A DNA stretch of 64,000 nt from assembly GCA_947489445.1 (NCBI GenBank), contig CANLDN010000001.1:310001-374000 (forward strand). Reading direction: 5' to 3'. The DNA comes from an uncultured Paracoccaceae bacterium. Its GTDB lineage: Bacteria > Pseudomonadota > Alphaproteobacteria > Rhodobacterales > Rhodobacteraceae. Under the pieces are notes generated by a model. It saw only the letters and a list, made by a program, of their open reading frames with translations. It was not told where the DNA came from and made no database searches. The position numbers and the translations under genes are program-made. Shown one piece after another: positions 19,043 through 28,717 of this stretch (positions are counted from its first letter, which is position 1; every line of letters begins with the position of its first letter).

Positions 19043-21139
19043 ATGTCCGACGAAAAACCCGCCGACGGGCTGGCCCAACGTGCATTTACGGGATGGCCGA
19101 ACACGGCCCTGACGATCCTTTGCTTTTTTATTGCGGTCGGGCACATCTATGTGGCCTTTGACCCTGTCATTTCCGAATTTCAACGCAATGCCTATCACTT
19201 TGCAGGGTTTGCGTTTTTGGCCGCCGTCTTGCATCCGCTCGTGCGGCGCGCCTCCCGCAGCCGTGCGATGCTGGCCTTTGATCTGACGCTTGGCGTTACG
19301 GTGGCGATTGCCGCCATCTATCTACCCTACGCAGAGCAGGGCATTTACGACCGTGGTGTCAAATTTTCGACACCCGACTGGATTGCCGCCGTCATCTGCG
19401 TCGCCGGCACCATAGAGTTGACCCGCCGCTTGACCGGCTGGGTAATCCCGATCCTGATTATCGTAGCGCTGAGCTATGTGGGGTTTTGGGGCAAATATGT
19501 CAGCGGCGTCTTTTCGTTTCCGGGGCTTAGCTGGGAATCAATCGCGTTCCGGTCCATTTATGGCGATGATGCGATGTTCGGAACGATTGCCCGTATTTCA
19601 TCCACCTATGTGTTTTTGTTCATCATTTTCGGTGCGTTCCTGCTGCGATCCGGTGCCGGTGATTTTGTGATCAATCTGGCGCGTGCGGTCGCAGGCCGCA
19701 TGGTGGGTGGCCCGGGGATTGTCGCGATCATCGCATCTGGTCTGACGGGGACGATTTCAGGCTCTGCTGTGGCGAATACCGCGTCAACCGGGGTGATCAC
19801 CATTCCATTGATGAAAAAGGCGGGCTTTCCACCCAAATTCGCGGGCGGGGTGGAGGCCGCATCATCCACCGGTGGGCAGTTGATGCCGCCAATCATGGGA
19901 GCCGGCGCCTTTGTTATGGCAAGCTTTACCCAGATTCCTTACGAAACCATCGTGGCGGTCGCCGCACTGCCCGCCCTGCTCTATTTTATGTCCGTGATGT
20001 TTTTTGTCCGGATCGAGGCGCGTCGCCTTGGCCTACCGCCAATGGAAAGCGATGGCGAAACCTTTGGGTCAGCCTTTCGCAAAGGCGGCGCCAGTTTCGT
20101 GATCCCGATTGGCGGGTTGATCGGCATGTTGGTGGCGGGGTTCACTCCAGCCTACGCCGCCGTCTTTGGCATTGTGGCGGTGATCGCATCCAGTTGGTTG
20201 ACCCAGAACCCAATGGGGCCTCGTGCGGTATTCGAGGCAATGGTGATGGGCACCAAGGGCATGATCATGACGGCTGTACTGCTATGCGCCGTGGGGCTGG
20301 TTGTGAACGTGATCGCCACCGCCGGGATCGGTAATACGTTTAGTCTGATGATTTCAGATTGGGCCGGGGGCAGTCTATTCATCGCCATTATTCTGGTTGC
20401 ATTGGCGAGCCTTGTTTTGGGCATGGGCCTGCCGGTGACGGCCGCTTACATCGTGCTGGCCACACTGTCGGCCCCTGCCCTTGCAGGCATGATCGCCGAT
20501 CGGTTTGTCATCGATGCACTCGCAGCGGGGACGCTGGGCGATGCGGGCAATGCAATTTTGATGTTCGGTCTGCCTGATCCATCCGTGCTGGCCGGGCCGC
20601 TCACGATTGAGGAAGCCGCAGCCATCATCAGAAGCCTTCCATTGGAGGTCGCAGCCCCGCTGCGTGATCTGGTCGTGCCACCAGAGGTCGCAGTAGCGGC
20701 GTTGTTATCCGCGCATATGGTCATTTTTTGGCTATCCCAAGACAGTAATGTCACCCCGCCCGTAGCCCTTGCCGCCTTTACCGCCGCCGCAATTGCCAAA
20801 GCACCCGCTATGGGCACCGGCTTTGCCAGTTGGAAACTGGCGAAGGGGCTGTATATCGTGCCGCTCATGATGGCCTTTACCCCGTTTCTGGGGGGCGATT
20901 GGCCGGTGATGCTGAGCATCTTTGGTTTTGGTGTTGTTGGTATCTATGGGCTAGCGGCAGCGATGCAGGGCTGCATGGAACGGCCTGTCGGATGGCCATT
21001 GCGTGTTGTATTGGGTATTGCCGGGGCAGCCTGTATTTGGCCAACAACGCTAATGGTGCATTTGCTGGGGGCAGGCGTCGTCATCGCCTTGTTTGTCAGG
21101 AACAAGCGCAGGGACGACGTGACCATGGCCACCGCATGA
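19043..21139 (+). CDS. TRAP transporter fused membrane subunit (DctQ-DctM fusion, 4TM/12TM type)
   Basis: 698 residues with about 16-18 hydrophobic helices. The N-terminal 200 residues correspond to the small DctQ part. The rest is DctM-like, with IFGAFLLRSGAGDFVINLARAV, GLTGTISGSAVANTASTGVITIPLMKKAGF and EAASSTGGQLMPPIMGAGAFVMA as hallmarks of TAXI-associated fused permeases. It imports solute with the sodium or proton gradient. The start at 19043 gives MSDEKPADG; the upstream in-frame codon would run through the hairpin. Its stop overlaps the ATG of the GFA gene (ATGA). Confidence 0.92.
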   Translation: MSDEKPADGLAQRAFTGWPNTALTILCFFIAVGHIYVAFDPVISEFQRNAYHFAGFAFLAAVLHPLVRRASRSRAMLAFDLTLGVTVAIAAIYLPYAEQGIYDRGVKFSTPDWIAAVICVAGTIELTRRLTGWVIPILIIVALSYVGFWGKYVSGVFSFPGLSWESIAFRSIYGDDAMFGTIARISSTYVFLFIIFGAFLLRSGAGDFVINLARAVAGRMVGGPGIVAIIASGLTGTISGSAVANTASTGVITIPLMKKAGFPPKFAGGVEAASSTGGQLMPPIMGAGAFVMASFTQIPYETIVAVAALPALLYFMSVMFFVRIEARRLGLPPMESDGETFGSAFRKGGASFVIPIGGLIGMLVAGFTPAYAAVFGIVAVIASSWLTQNPMGPRAVFEAMVMGTKGMIMTAVLLCAVGLVVNVIATAGIGNTFSLMISDWAGGSLFIAIILVALASLVLGMGLPVTAAYIVLATLSAPALAGMIADRFVIDALAAGTLGDAGNAILMFGLPDPSVLAGPLTIEEAAAIIRSLPLEVAAPLRDLVVPPEVAVAALLSAHMVIFWLSQDSNVTPPVALAAFTAAAIAKAPAMGTGFASWKLAKGLYIVPLMMAFTPFLGGDWPVMLSIFGFGVVGIYGLAAAMQGCMERPVGWPLRVVLGIAGAACIWPTTLMVHLLGAGVVIALFVRNKRRDDVTMATA

Positions 21140-21519
21140 TCCACAAAGGTAGCTGCTTATGTTGCCATGTGACGTTCGAGGTGACCGAAAGCTTGGCTGC
21201 ACCAAACGCTTGTCATTGCACGGCGTGTCGCAAAACTTCGGGGCATTTCGAGGCATCGGTTGATGTATCTCGTGACGCGTTGAGCGTGTCAGGTGAAGCT
21301 CATGTTCGCTGGTATCAATCTTCTCCGAAAGTGCGGCGCGGGTTCTGTGGCACATGTGGGTCCAGTTTGTTTTGGGATCCGGTGTTTCAGGATTGGACCG
21401 CTGTTGCGATGGGGGCTTTTGACACGCCAACCCAAACGCAGCTGGCAATGCATATCTTTGTCGCTGAAAAGGGCGATTATTACGATATAGCGGATGGTTT
21501 GCCGCAAAACGCTCGTTAA
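21136..21519 (+). CDS. GFA-family (glutathione-dependent formaldehyde-activating-like) protein
   Basis: 127 residues. Zinc-binding cysteines occur as CLCC near the N-terminus, CHCTACRKTSG (residues 26-36) and CGTCGSSLFWDP (71-82), the GFA/CENP-V pattern. The ATG at 21136 overlaps the TRAP permease stop, so it is translated as the third gene of the transporter operon. The family includes glutathione-adduct-handling enzymes, but most members have no proven reaction. The coupling hints at a role with the imported solute, which is inference. Confidence 0.88.
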   Translation: MIHKGSCLCCHVTFEVTESLAAPNACHCTACRKTSGHFEASVDVSRDALSVSGEAHVRWYQSSPKVRRGFCGTCGSSLFWDPVFQDWTAVAMGAFDTPTQTQLAMHIFVAEKGDYYDIADGLPQNAR

Positions 21520-21521
21520 AT

Positions 21522-22271
21522 CTACGACGCTGCTTCGTCCCAACGTTTTGCGTAATCTGTCTGTGACACTGTATCCGCCGCCGTGACCGGCGTGACGGGT
21601 TTGCGCACAGCAAAGTTCAGCAGGACAGGAACATCCGGTGGCAGCTTGCCTTTCAAGCGCGGTCGTTTGCCGGTTTCAAGCGGGTTAGACATTGTTACCA
21701 CATGTTTTGCAGCCCACGGGCGCAGGGGCTGAAGCTCGCATTTGATGACCTCGTAGCCCAGCGCACGGGCCCAGAACCCATACACGATCTCTGGCCCGAT
21801 CTGATAGAATGCGTGGTTGATCCAATTGTTGCAGGGCGAATGTGCCGTAAAGACCCCGCCGGGCTTCAGCATCTTATCGATGTTGCGATAGGCCGTTGGG
21901 AGGTCAAAGACATGTTCGCAAACGCCGCCATCGTAGATCACGTCGAACCGGTTTTGCAGATCAGGGCTGAGCGGACCGCCAAGATCCTGCACGATGCTGG
22001 CACTCTCAAAAGGTGAAAAATCAAGTGAATCAACTGTGTCGTAGCCCAAATGGCGAAAGAAGCTGTCGGCGTAAACATCGTCAGGGTTTTTGAGGTCGTC
22101 CTCGGTCACGCCGGGGAGGTATTCAGTGAGCGCCTCTTGAAACATCTGCGCTGACACGCTGCGCCGGGTGCCGATGAAATCCTGCCGCCCGAGCATCAGG
22201 AAATGACCCGACAGGTTTTGCTGTTTGGTCAATTCAATCAGCCGGGTGGCAAGAATGTCAGGAATGGCCAT
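21522..22271 (-). CDS. SAM-dependent methyltransferase-like protein
   Basis: 249 residues. A methyltransferase core is visible in the middle: FESASIVQDLGGPL, RFDVIYDGGVCEHVFDLPTAYRNIDKMLKPGGVFTAHSPCNNW, where the post-motif strand and the LKPGG turn are typical of class I SAM enzymes. The glycine-rich motif I is weak, replaced by LDFSPFESASI. The start at 22271 (MAIPDILATRL) has GGAG 6 bases upstream; an ATG at 22328 lacks this. The substrate is unknown. It converges with the GFA gene with 2 bp between the ends. Confidence 0.75.
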   Translation of the reverse strand: MAIPDILATRLIELTKQQNLSGHFLMLGRQDFIGTRRSVSAQMFQEALTEYLPGVTEDDLKNPDDVYADSFFRHLGYDTVDSLDFSPFESASIVQDLGGPLSPDLQNRFDVIYDGGVCEHVFDLPTAYRNIDKMLKPGGVFTAHSPCNNWINHAFYQIGPEIVYGFWARALGYEVIKCELQPLRPWAAKHVVTMSNPLETGKRPRLKGKLPPDVPVLLNFAVRKPVTPVTAADTVSQTDYAKRWDEAAS

Positions 22272-22356
22272 GAAACGCTCCGAAACGACAATACTTTGCT
22301 GCACTAGCATCGGTTTACAGGGGGACACAAGGTTGGCCCCGTCGCGCGGCTGACAA

Positions 22357-22392
22357 TAAAAAAAAGGGCGGGCTGTTTGCAGCAGCCCGCCC
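22357..22392 (-). terminator. Rho-independent terminator of the Do-type protease gene
   Basis: On the minus strand a 10-bp stem (GGGCGGGCTG / CAGCCCGCCC) with a 7-base loop is followed by eight or nine T residues. It lies about 20 bp after the protease stop. Confidence 0.93.
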
Positions 22393-22413
22393 GTCGTTTT
22401 GCGTTATTGGCCG

Positions 22414-23889
22414 TTACTCTTCGAGGACAAGCGCCACAAACCGTGGATCACCACCGCGCCGTACCAGCAATAGCAGGGACTTACGCCCCGCTTCCGTTGC
22501 TTCCTCGATACGCGTTTCGAGATCGGCAACCGATGTCACTGACTGCTGACCCGCTTCGGTGATGACGTCACCCTCAACCAGGCCTTTGGAAGCAGCTTCC
22601 GACTCCGGGTTGATACCAGTGATGACCAGACCTTCTTCGATTGTCAGGCCAAACTGTTCCATTAGTTCCGGCGTGATTTCCGACAATGTCAGGCCCAGAA
22701 TCTCCGCTTCTGCGGGATCTTCCGGCTCTTCTGTAGATGCGGGGAATGCGACGGCTTCGGATGTTTCGCGACGTCCCAGCACGACGGTCAGTTCTTCCAT
22801 GTCGCCATCGCGCAGGACCTCAACCGGGACTTCCTTGCCGACGGGCGAGTTACCGACGATCCGCACCAATTCGCGCGTGTCTTCGATTTCGACACCATCA
22901 AAGATCAAGATGACGTCGCCAGAGACCATCCCGGCATCTTCAGCCGGTCCAGTTGGCACGTCTGTCACAAGGGCACCGCGAGCCGTGTCCAGCCCATCAA
23001 TCGCATCAACCATATCAGGCGTCACATCCTGAATACGCACGCCCAACCAACCACGACGGGTTTCGCCAAATTCCTGCAACTGATCGACAACATTGGTCAC
23101 TACCGCCGCTGACATCGCAAAACCAATCCCGATAGAACCGCCGTTCGGTGAAAGAATCGCTGTGTTCACACCAATGACTTCGCCATCCATGTTGAACAGT
23201 GGACCGCCCGAGTTACCCCGGTTAATCGCTGCATCGGTCTGGATGTAATCGTCGTAGGTGCCGGAAAGGGCACGGTTACGCGCCGAAACGATACCGGCGG
23301 AAACCGAAAAGCCTTGGCCCAACGGGTTGCCCATTGCCATGACCCAGTCACCAACACGGCTGCCGGGGCCATTGCTGTCGCCAAATGCGACGAAGGGGAG
23401 GCCTTCGAGATCGACCTTCAGGACCGCAATATCAGTGTTGGGATCAGTACCGACCAGTTCAGCAGGTACACCCGGTTCACCGCCCGGATAGAATTCGATC
23501 AGAATTTCATCAGCGCCTTCGATCACGTGGTTGTTGGTGACGATATAGCCATCATCCGAGATGACAAAACCTGAACCAAGTGCAGATGACCGTTGCGTGC
23601 CGGGTCCGCGTTCAAGATCGTTAAAGAAGTCTTCAAATGGGGATCCTTCAGGCACGAGGCCTTGTGGCCCGGTACGACCGGCGATTGTTGTGCTGGTGGT
23701 GATATTGACCACCGCGGGGCTGACCTGTTCAGCCAAGTCAGCAAATGTTGCCGGACGCGCTTGCGCTGACGATGCGGTCGTCTGCGCAAGAACCAGTGCA
23801 AGCACCAACGCCAGAGTGATGAAGAATGCCATGAGCAGGCGGCGCGCTGGCCCTTGATCTTGTTGAATTGCGATTGCCTTCGATTTCAC
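22414..23889 (-). CDS. Do-type periplasmic serine protease (DegP/DegQ-like)
   Basis: 491 residues. An N-terminal signal/anchor segment (RRLLMAFFITLALVLALVLAQ) is followed by a trypsin-like domain with the full triad: His in VTNNHVIEG, Asp in NTDIAVLKV and Ser in RGNSGGPLF. Two PDZ domains follow (RRGWLGVRIQDVTPD; then LGLTLSEITPEL). It degrades or refolds damaged envelope proteins. The GTG at 23889 has AAGGAG 7 bases upstream and is preferred over an ATG 11 codons earlier. It follows hflK-hflC on the same strand but behind a terminator, so it has its own promoter. Confidence 0.94.
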   Translation of the reverse strand: MKSKAIAIQQDQGPARRLLMAFFITLALVLALVLAQTTASSAQARPATFADLAEQVSPAVVNITTSTTIAGRTGPQGLVPEGSPFEDFFNDLERGPGTQRSSALGSGFVISDDGYIVTNNHVIEGADEILIEFYPGGEPGVPAELVGTDPNTDIAVLKVDLEGLPFVAFGDSNGPGSRVGDWVMAMGNPLGQGFSVSAGIVSARNRALSGTYDDYIQTDAAINRGNSGGPLFNMDGEVIGVNTAILSPNGGSIGIGFAMSAAVVTNVVDQLQEFGETRRGWLGVRIQDVTPDMVDAIDGLDTARGALVTDVPTGPAEDAGMVSGDVILIFDGVEIEDTRELVRIVGNSPVGKEVPVEVLRDGDMEELTVVLGRRETSEAVAFPASTEEPEDPAEAEILGLTLSEITPELMEQFGLTIEEGLVITGINPESEAASKGLVEGDVITEAGQQSVTSVADLETRIEEATEAGRKSLLLLVRRGGDPRFVALVLEE

Positions 23890-24020
23890 GGGCAAGTCTC
23901 CTTGTGAACTGGGTAAACCCATCGCAAGACGGGTTGCATTAAGAACTGATAGTCTATCTAGGACAAAAAATGTTCAACACAAACTCTCTCACCTGCACGT
24001 GATCAATTGCAGTATTGCAA

Positions 24021-24050
24021 AGAAAAAGGGCCAGCGCGATGGCTGGCCCC
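24021..24050 (-). terminator. Rho-independent terminator of hflKC
   Basis: On the minus strand the stem GGGGCCAGC / GCTGGCCC is followed by TTTTTCTTT. It lies about 24 bp after the hflC stop. Confidence 0.9.
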
Positions 24051-24073
24051 TTCAAATTTGTGTTTTCACGGTC

Positions 24074-24955
24074 CTATTCGGACGCGGCGGCACCATCACC
24101 TGACTTGAGGTAATTGAAGAACTCGCTGTCTGGCGACAGAACCATTGTCGAATTACCTGGACGCAGTGCCCTCTGGTAGGCGGTCATGGAACGGTAGAAT
24201 TCAAAAAATTCCGGGTCCGCGCCAAAGGCCTGCGCAAAGATTTCGTTCCGACGCGCGTCGGCCTCACCCTGAATGATCTGGCTTTGGCGTTCGGCGTCCG
24301 ACACCAATTCGATGACCGTTCTGTCGGCACCGGCCTGAATACGCTGTGCAGCCTCGTTACCGCGTGCACGTTCATCTGCGGCTTCGCGGTCACGCTCTGC
24401 CTTCATCCGTTCGTAGGTCGCGTTAAGGTTTTCAGGTGGCAGATCCGTCCTTTTCAGACGCACATCGATGACTTGCAGGCCAAGCGCCTGCGCCTGCGCG
24501 ATGGCGCTATTACGAATTCGCAGCATCAATGCCGCACGATCCACCGACAGGATGTCGTTGGAGCTAACCGAACCCAGCACTTCGCGTGTTTCAGCACGCA
24601 ATATACTGTCGAGGCGCCGCGCCGCCGCCTCTTCCCCGCCGGAACCAACAGCACGGCGGAATTGTTCGACATCTGCGATACGGTAGCGCGCAAAGGCATC
24701 AACGACCAAACGACGGTCATCAGATGGGGTGACTTCCAGCGGGTCAAGATCACGGCTGAGGATCCGGTCATCATAGCGAACAACCTCTTGGATCAGGGGG
24801 ATTTTGAAGCCCAGACCCGGTTCTTCCTGGACCTTCACGATTTGACCGAATTGAAGAACAAGCGCCTTTTGGCGTTCGTCGACAATAAAGATCGATGATA
24901 GCACGCCGATGACGACAACGGCCAAGGCGGGCAACAGCAATGCAGATCTACGCAT
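24074..24955 (-). CDS. hflC: HflC, modulator of FtsH protease (SPFH protein)
   Basis: 293 residues. One N-terminal membrane anchor (LLLPALAVVVIGVLSSIFIVDE) is followed by the band-7/SPFH domain (QKALVLQFGQIVKVQEEPGLGFKIPL) and a long Ala/Glu/Arg-rich coiled coil (ERMKAERDREAADERARGNE). It assembles with HflK into a periplasmic cage around FtsH. Its ATG overlaps the hflK stop by one base (TAATG), so the two are coupled. No DUF2065-type gene follows, and a terminator comes directly after. Confidence 0.95.
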   Translation of the reverse strand: MRRSALLLPALAVVVIGVLSSIFIVDERQKALVLQFGQIVKVQEEPGLGFKIPLIQEVVRYDDRILSRDLDPLEVTPSDDRRLVVDAFARYRIADVEQFRRAVGSGGEEAAARRLDSILRAETREVLGSVSSNDILSVDRAALMLRIRNSAIAQAQALGLQVIDVRLKRTDLPPENLNATYERMKAERDREAADERARGNEAAQRIQAGADRTVIELVSDAERQSQIIQGEADARRNEIFAQAFGADPEFFEFYRSMTAYQRALRPGNSTMVLSPDSEFFNYLKSGDGAAASE

Positions 24956-26091
24956 TAGTTTGACCCTCCAGCAGGTGGTGTACGACGCAGATCATTGAGC
25001 GGCAGATAGGGCACAACGCCCGAGCCGCCCTGACCTTCGTCAAGTATGATGATGTCAACGCCGCCAAGGACGCTTTCCATCGTTTCCAGATACAGACGCT
25101 TACGCGTTACTTCTGGCGCTTTTTCGTATTCTGCCAGAACGGCAGAGAAACGGCTGGCTTCACCTTCGGCCTCGTTGACCACGCGGGCCCGGTAACCTTC
25201 GGCCTCTTCCAGAATTTGGGCAGATTGACCACGTGCTTCGGCCACAACCCTGTTGGCATAGGCGTCAGCTACGTTTTGCACCCGGTCACGTTCCTGTTCG
25301 GCATCCTGCACCGCGCGGAACGATGCAATTACCGGCTCTGGCGGGTCAGCCTTGTCAAAGTTGACGCGGATGATGGTGACACCGCTGTTGTAGCTGTCCA
25401 GCGTGGATTGGATGAGATCACGCAGACGGTCGGCAATCGCACCACGGTCCCGGTTCAGGATCGGGGCCAGGTCGGACTGCGAGATAATCTCGCGCATGGC
25501 CGATTCCGCGACCGCTTCAATTGTCTGCGGCGGGTTGGCAAGTTGGAAAAGGTAATCTTCTGGATCGTTGATGTTCCAAACCACCTGGAAATCAATATCA
25601 ACGATGTTTTCATCGCCAGTCAGCATCAGACCTGCATCCATGCCGGACCGGCTCGTGCCGATGTCGATGTTACGTTCGGTTGTGACGGCCAGAACCTCAC
25701 GAGTTACCACTGGCCAGGGCGCGAAGTTCAAGCCGGGCTCGCCGATTTCTAAGAAATCGCCCAAAAACAACTCGACCGATTTTTCTTCGGGCCGCACAGT
25801 GTAGAACGACGCGAAAGCCCACAAACCAACTGCAATCAAAGCGCCGAGGCCGATCATGCCACGGGTGATTTCCGGACCACCGCCGCCGCCGCCGCCAGCA
25901 CCACGGTTGCCACCGCCGCCGCCCATCAGAACGCGCAGTTGTTCGCGGCCCTTGTTTACCAGATCATCAATTTCGGGGATATTGGGGCCTTCACCGCCGG
26001 GCTTGCGCCCGCCGTTCTTTCGGTCGTCGTCACCGCCGCCCGATCCGTTATTGCCACCGCCGCCCCATGGGCCACCAGTATTTCCTGCCAT
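24955..26091 (-). CDS. hflK: HflK, modulator of FtsH protease (SPFH protein)
   Basis: 378 residues. The first 75 residues are Gly- and Asn-rich (runs such as GGGGNNGSGGGDDD and GAGGGGGGG), then a membrane helix (MIGLGALIAVGLWAFASFYTV), then the SPFH domain (EKSVELFLGDFLEIGEPGLNFAPWP) and the coiled coil (AEARGQSAQILEEAEGYRARV). The Gly-rich head is usual for HflK. AGGA precedes the start by 5 bases. It is transcribed with hflC and lies 79 bp downstream of gor on the same strand. Confidence 0.95.
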   Translation of the reverse strand: MAGNTGGPWGGGGNNGSGGGDDDRKNGGRKPGGEGPNIPEIDDLVNKGREQLRVLMGGGGGNRGAGGGGGGGPEITRGMIGLGALIAVGLWAFASFYTVRPEEKSVELFLGDFLEIGEPGLNFAPWPVVTREVLAVTTERNIDIGTSRSGMDAGLMLTGDENIVDIDFQVVWNINDPEDYLFQLANPPQTIEAVAESAMREIISQSDLAPILNRDRGAIADRLRDLIQSTLDSYNSGVTIIRVNFDKADPPEPVIASFRAVQDAEQERDRVQNVADAYANRVVAEARGQSAQILEEAEGYRARVVNEAEGEASRFSAVLAEYEKAPEVTRKRLYLETMESVLGGVDIIILDEGQGGSGVVPYLPLNDLRRTPPAGGSN

Positions 26092-26170
26092 CGTGTTCCT
26101 ATGCTTCCTTTATTCCAGACCCTTCGTGGTTGGGCCGTCCTTGTGCCATGTGTGGCTTACCCACGCAAAA

Positions 26171-27604
26171 TCAAGCGGTCCGCATGGGCTCTTTCATGGT
26201 TACCAATTCCTCTGCCATTGTGGGGTGAACTGCAACCGTGCGATCAAAGTCTTCCTTTGTCGCCCCCATCTTGACCGCGATACCAGCAAGCTGGATCATC
26301 TCGCCCGCGTGATCTGCGACGATATGACAACCTAATACCTTGCGGGTGGCCACGCTGACCACCAGCTTCATCAGCACCCGATCACTGCGCCCCGCAAAAG
26401 CGTGGTTCATTGGCTTGAATGAGGTGCAGTAGATCTCGACCGGTTCGATGTCGCGGGCCTCTTCTTCGGTCATGCCGACTGTGCCAAGTTCGGGCTGGGT
26501 GAAAACAGCCGACGGGATCAGATCATGATCGACCGGCGTCGGGTTCCCTTTGAAGACGGTTTCGACAAAAGCCATGCCCTCGCGGATTGCGACCGGCGTC
26601 AACTGCACCCGGTTGGTCACATCGCCAATAGCATAGATTGAAGGCACCTTGGTCTGGCTGTATTCATCCACAACGATTTCACCGCGGCGCCCCACTTCGA
26701 CGCCAATATCCTCAAGGCCCATTCCTTCGGTATTTGGCGATCTGCCTGTGGCAAACATCACCTGATCAAAGACCTGTTCGGTGCCATTGGTGGCCTTGAC
26801 CCAAATACCCTTGGCCCCACTATGCGCTTTGGGGGCAACGGGGCGTCCATCCTCCATCGGGACCCCTTGCGGGTTGGCAAGGTCAGCCTCTGACGCGGCA
26901 CGCATTTCGACGATGTTCGTCCCTAAATGCAGGTTTACGCCCTTTTCGCGCATCCCTTCGGCGACGAGGCCGCGGGCCTCATCATCAAATCCGCGCAGGA
27001 TTTGCGCGCCTCGGTAAAACTGGGTCACATTCACACCCAACCCGTTCAGGATACCCGCGAATTCGGACGCAATGTAGCCGCCGCCAACGATCAGGATGGA
27101 TTTGGGCATTTCATCAAGTAAAAACACCTCATTTGACGTGATCCCAAGCTCTGACCCGGGCATGTCGGGTACCACCGGCCGCCCGCCCGTGGCCACGAGA
27201 ATGTGTTTGGCTGTGACCTCTTGCCCCGTCGCAAGCGACACGGTGTGTGCGTCTTTCAGTGTGGCGCGCGCATCAAAAATTTCGACATTGGAGCCCCCCA
27301 GCAGCTTGCGATAGATACCTTCCAGGCGGTCGAGTTCTGTATGCAGATGCGTGCGGAATTTAGGCCAGTTGAACGGCCCATCAGTGACATCCCACCCATA
27401 TGCACGGGCATCGTCAAACATCTCGGAAAAGCCGGACGCAAACACCATCAGCTTTTTGGGCACGCAGCCCCGGATCACGCAGGTCCCGCCCATACGGTAT
27501 TCTTCGGCCAAAGCGACCTTTGCACCTGTTGCGGCAGCCACGCGTGCGGCGCGCACACCACCAGAGCCACCACCAATGACAAATAGGTCATAATCGAAAG
27601 TCAT
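26171..27604 (-). CDS. gor: Glutathione-disulfide reductase
   Basis: 477 residues, an FAD and NADPH-dependent cytosolic enzyme that reduces glutathione disulfide. The FAD site (DLFVIGGGSGGVRAARVAA) and the redox disulfide (GGTCVIRGCVPKKLM) are at the N-terminus. The NADPH site (ILIVGGGYIASEFAGILNGLG) is central. The C-terminal dimer domain has the catalytic pair HPTMAEELV. It differs from dihydrolipoamide dehydrogenases by the IRGCVPKK disulfide motif. It sits between rpiA and hflKC on the minus strand, so reducing power from the pentose pathway and glutathione recycling are encoded side by side. Confidence 0.94.
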   Translation of the reverse strand: MTFDYDLFVIGGGSGGVRAARVAAATGAKVALAEEYRMGGTCVIRGCVPKKLMVFASGFSEMFDDARAYGWDVTDGPFNWPKFRTHLHTELDRLEGIYRKLLGGSNVEIFDARATLKDAHTVSLATGQEVTAKHILVATGGRPVVPDMPGSELGITSNEVFLLDEMPKSILIVGGGYIASEFAGILNGLGVNVTQFYRGAQILRGFDDEARGLVAEGMREKGVNLHLGTNIVEMRAASEADLANPQGVPMEDGRPVAPKAHSGAKGIWVKATNGTEQVFDQVMFATGRSPNTEGMGLEDIGVEVGRRGEIVVDEYSQTKVPSIYAIGDVTNRVQLTPVAIREGMAFVETVFKGNPTPVDHDLIPSAVFTQPELGTVGMTEEEARDIEPVEIYCTSFKPMNHAFAGRSDRVLMKLVVSVATRKVLGCHIVADHAGEMIQLAGIAVKMGATKEDFDRTVAVHPTMAEELVTMKEPMRTA

Positions 27605-27643
27605 AATGTGGCTCCATATTGATCCGACGTTCGCCGGGAATTC

Positions 27644-28432
27644 TTAGTCAGTCAGATCGGCGAAAAGATTTTCATCATCAAGCACATCAAAGCGCACCTG
27701 ATCCTCAGTGCCTTTTGTGATGTCGCGCACATCAACCTTGCCGTCACCATGCCCGACGATGACCACATCGCAGATATCAATAAATAACCCATTTTCAACC
27801 ACGCCGGGGATCTGGTTGAGGATCAGGCTCAACTGGCGGGCATCGCCGATACGTTTGAGGTGCAGATCGAGGATGAAATTACCTTCATCGCTGACAAATG
27901 GTGCATCACCTACGGTGCGTTGGGTGATGTCCCGGCCCAATACATCAAGGCCGATCAGCGTCTCTGCGATCAGGCTTTGCGTGGTCCGCATTCCAAAGGG
28001 GATCACCTCAACCGGCAGCGGAAACGCGCCGAGCGTGTCAACTTTCTTTGAAGCGTCGGCGATGACGATCATTTGATCGCTGGCGGTCGCCACGATCTTT
28101 TCCTGCAGATGTGCGCCGCCGCCGCCTTTGATCAGACAAAGATCATCGTCATATTCGTCAGTCCCGTCGATCGTTACATCAAGCCATTTCGCCTCATCCA
28201 GAGTAATGACCTCAATGCCCACCTGCCGGGCAAGGTTGGCTGTGCGGTTCGACGTTGGAACACCCTTGATCTGAAGGCCTTCATTCCGCACCATCTCGCC
28301 CAGGCACTGCACGAGCCATGCGGCCGTTGATCCGGTGCCGAGGCCGACCTTCATGCCCGACTTCACATATTCCGTTGCTTGCTTGGCGGCGACAAATTTC
28401 GCCTTGTCAATTGGTGACAATTCACTGGTCAT
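27644..28432 (-). CDS. rpiA: Ribose-5-phosphate isomerase A
   Basis: 262 residues, cytosolic, interconverts ribose 5-phosphate and ribulose 5-phosphate. Motifs present are GLGTGSTAAWLV, DGTDEYDDDLCLIKGGGGAHLQEKIVA and the catalytic region around KKVDTLG. The ATG at 28432 lies 7 bases after a G-rich ribosome site (AGGGGG). A TTG two codons upstream is less likely. gor follows 39 bp downstream on the same strand, so the two are probably co-transcribed. Confidence 0.95.
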   Translation of the reverse strand: MTSELSPIDKAKFVAAKQATEYVKSGMKVGLGTGSTAAWLVQCLGEMVRNEGLQIKGVPTSNRTANLARQVGIEVITLDEAKWLDVTIDGTDEYDDDLCLIKGGGGAHLQEKIVATASDQMIVIADASKKVDTLGAFPLPVEVIPFGMRTTQSLIAETLIGLDVLGRDITQRTVGDAPFVSDEGNFILDLHLKRIGDARQLSLILNQIPGVVENGLFIDICDVVIVGHGDGKVDVRDITKGTEDQVRFDVLDDENLFADLTD

Positions 28433-28717
28433 AACCAAACCCCCTGATAGACTTCGGCGTAGTTATAGGGTGCATGCCCCACCGGGGCGAGTGCAAATCG
28501 GATCAATTTCCGCGTGATTTGAGGGGCATCATTATTCACTGGTGCCGTTCAACTTAAAATCCGCATACCGGATCAAACCACTGGAACTGCTGATCACGAC
28601 CATGAGGGTTACTATTGCCGACTACCAGCGCGATACCTTGTTCCGGTTCCGCTTTCCGCAGGCATCCCGCCGCATTTAGGTCTTTTCCGAAAACATAGCC
28701 GCGATATACCTGCCCCC

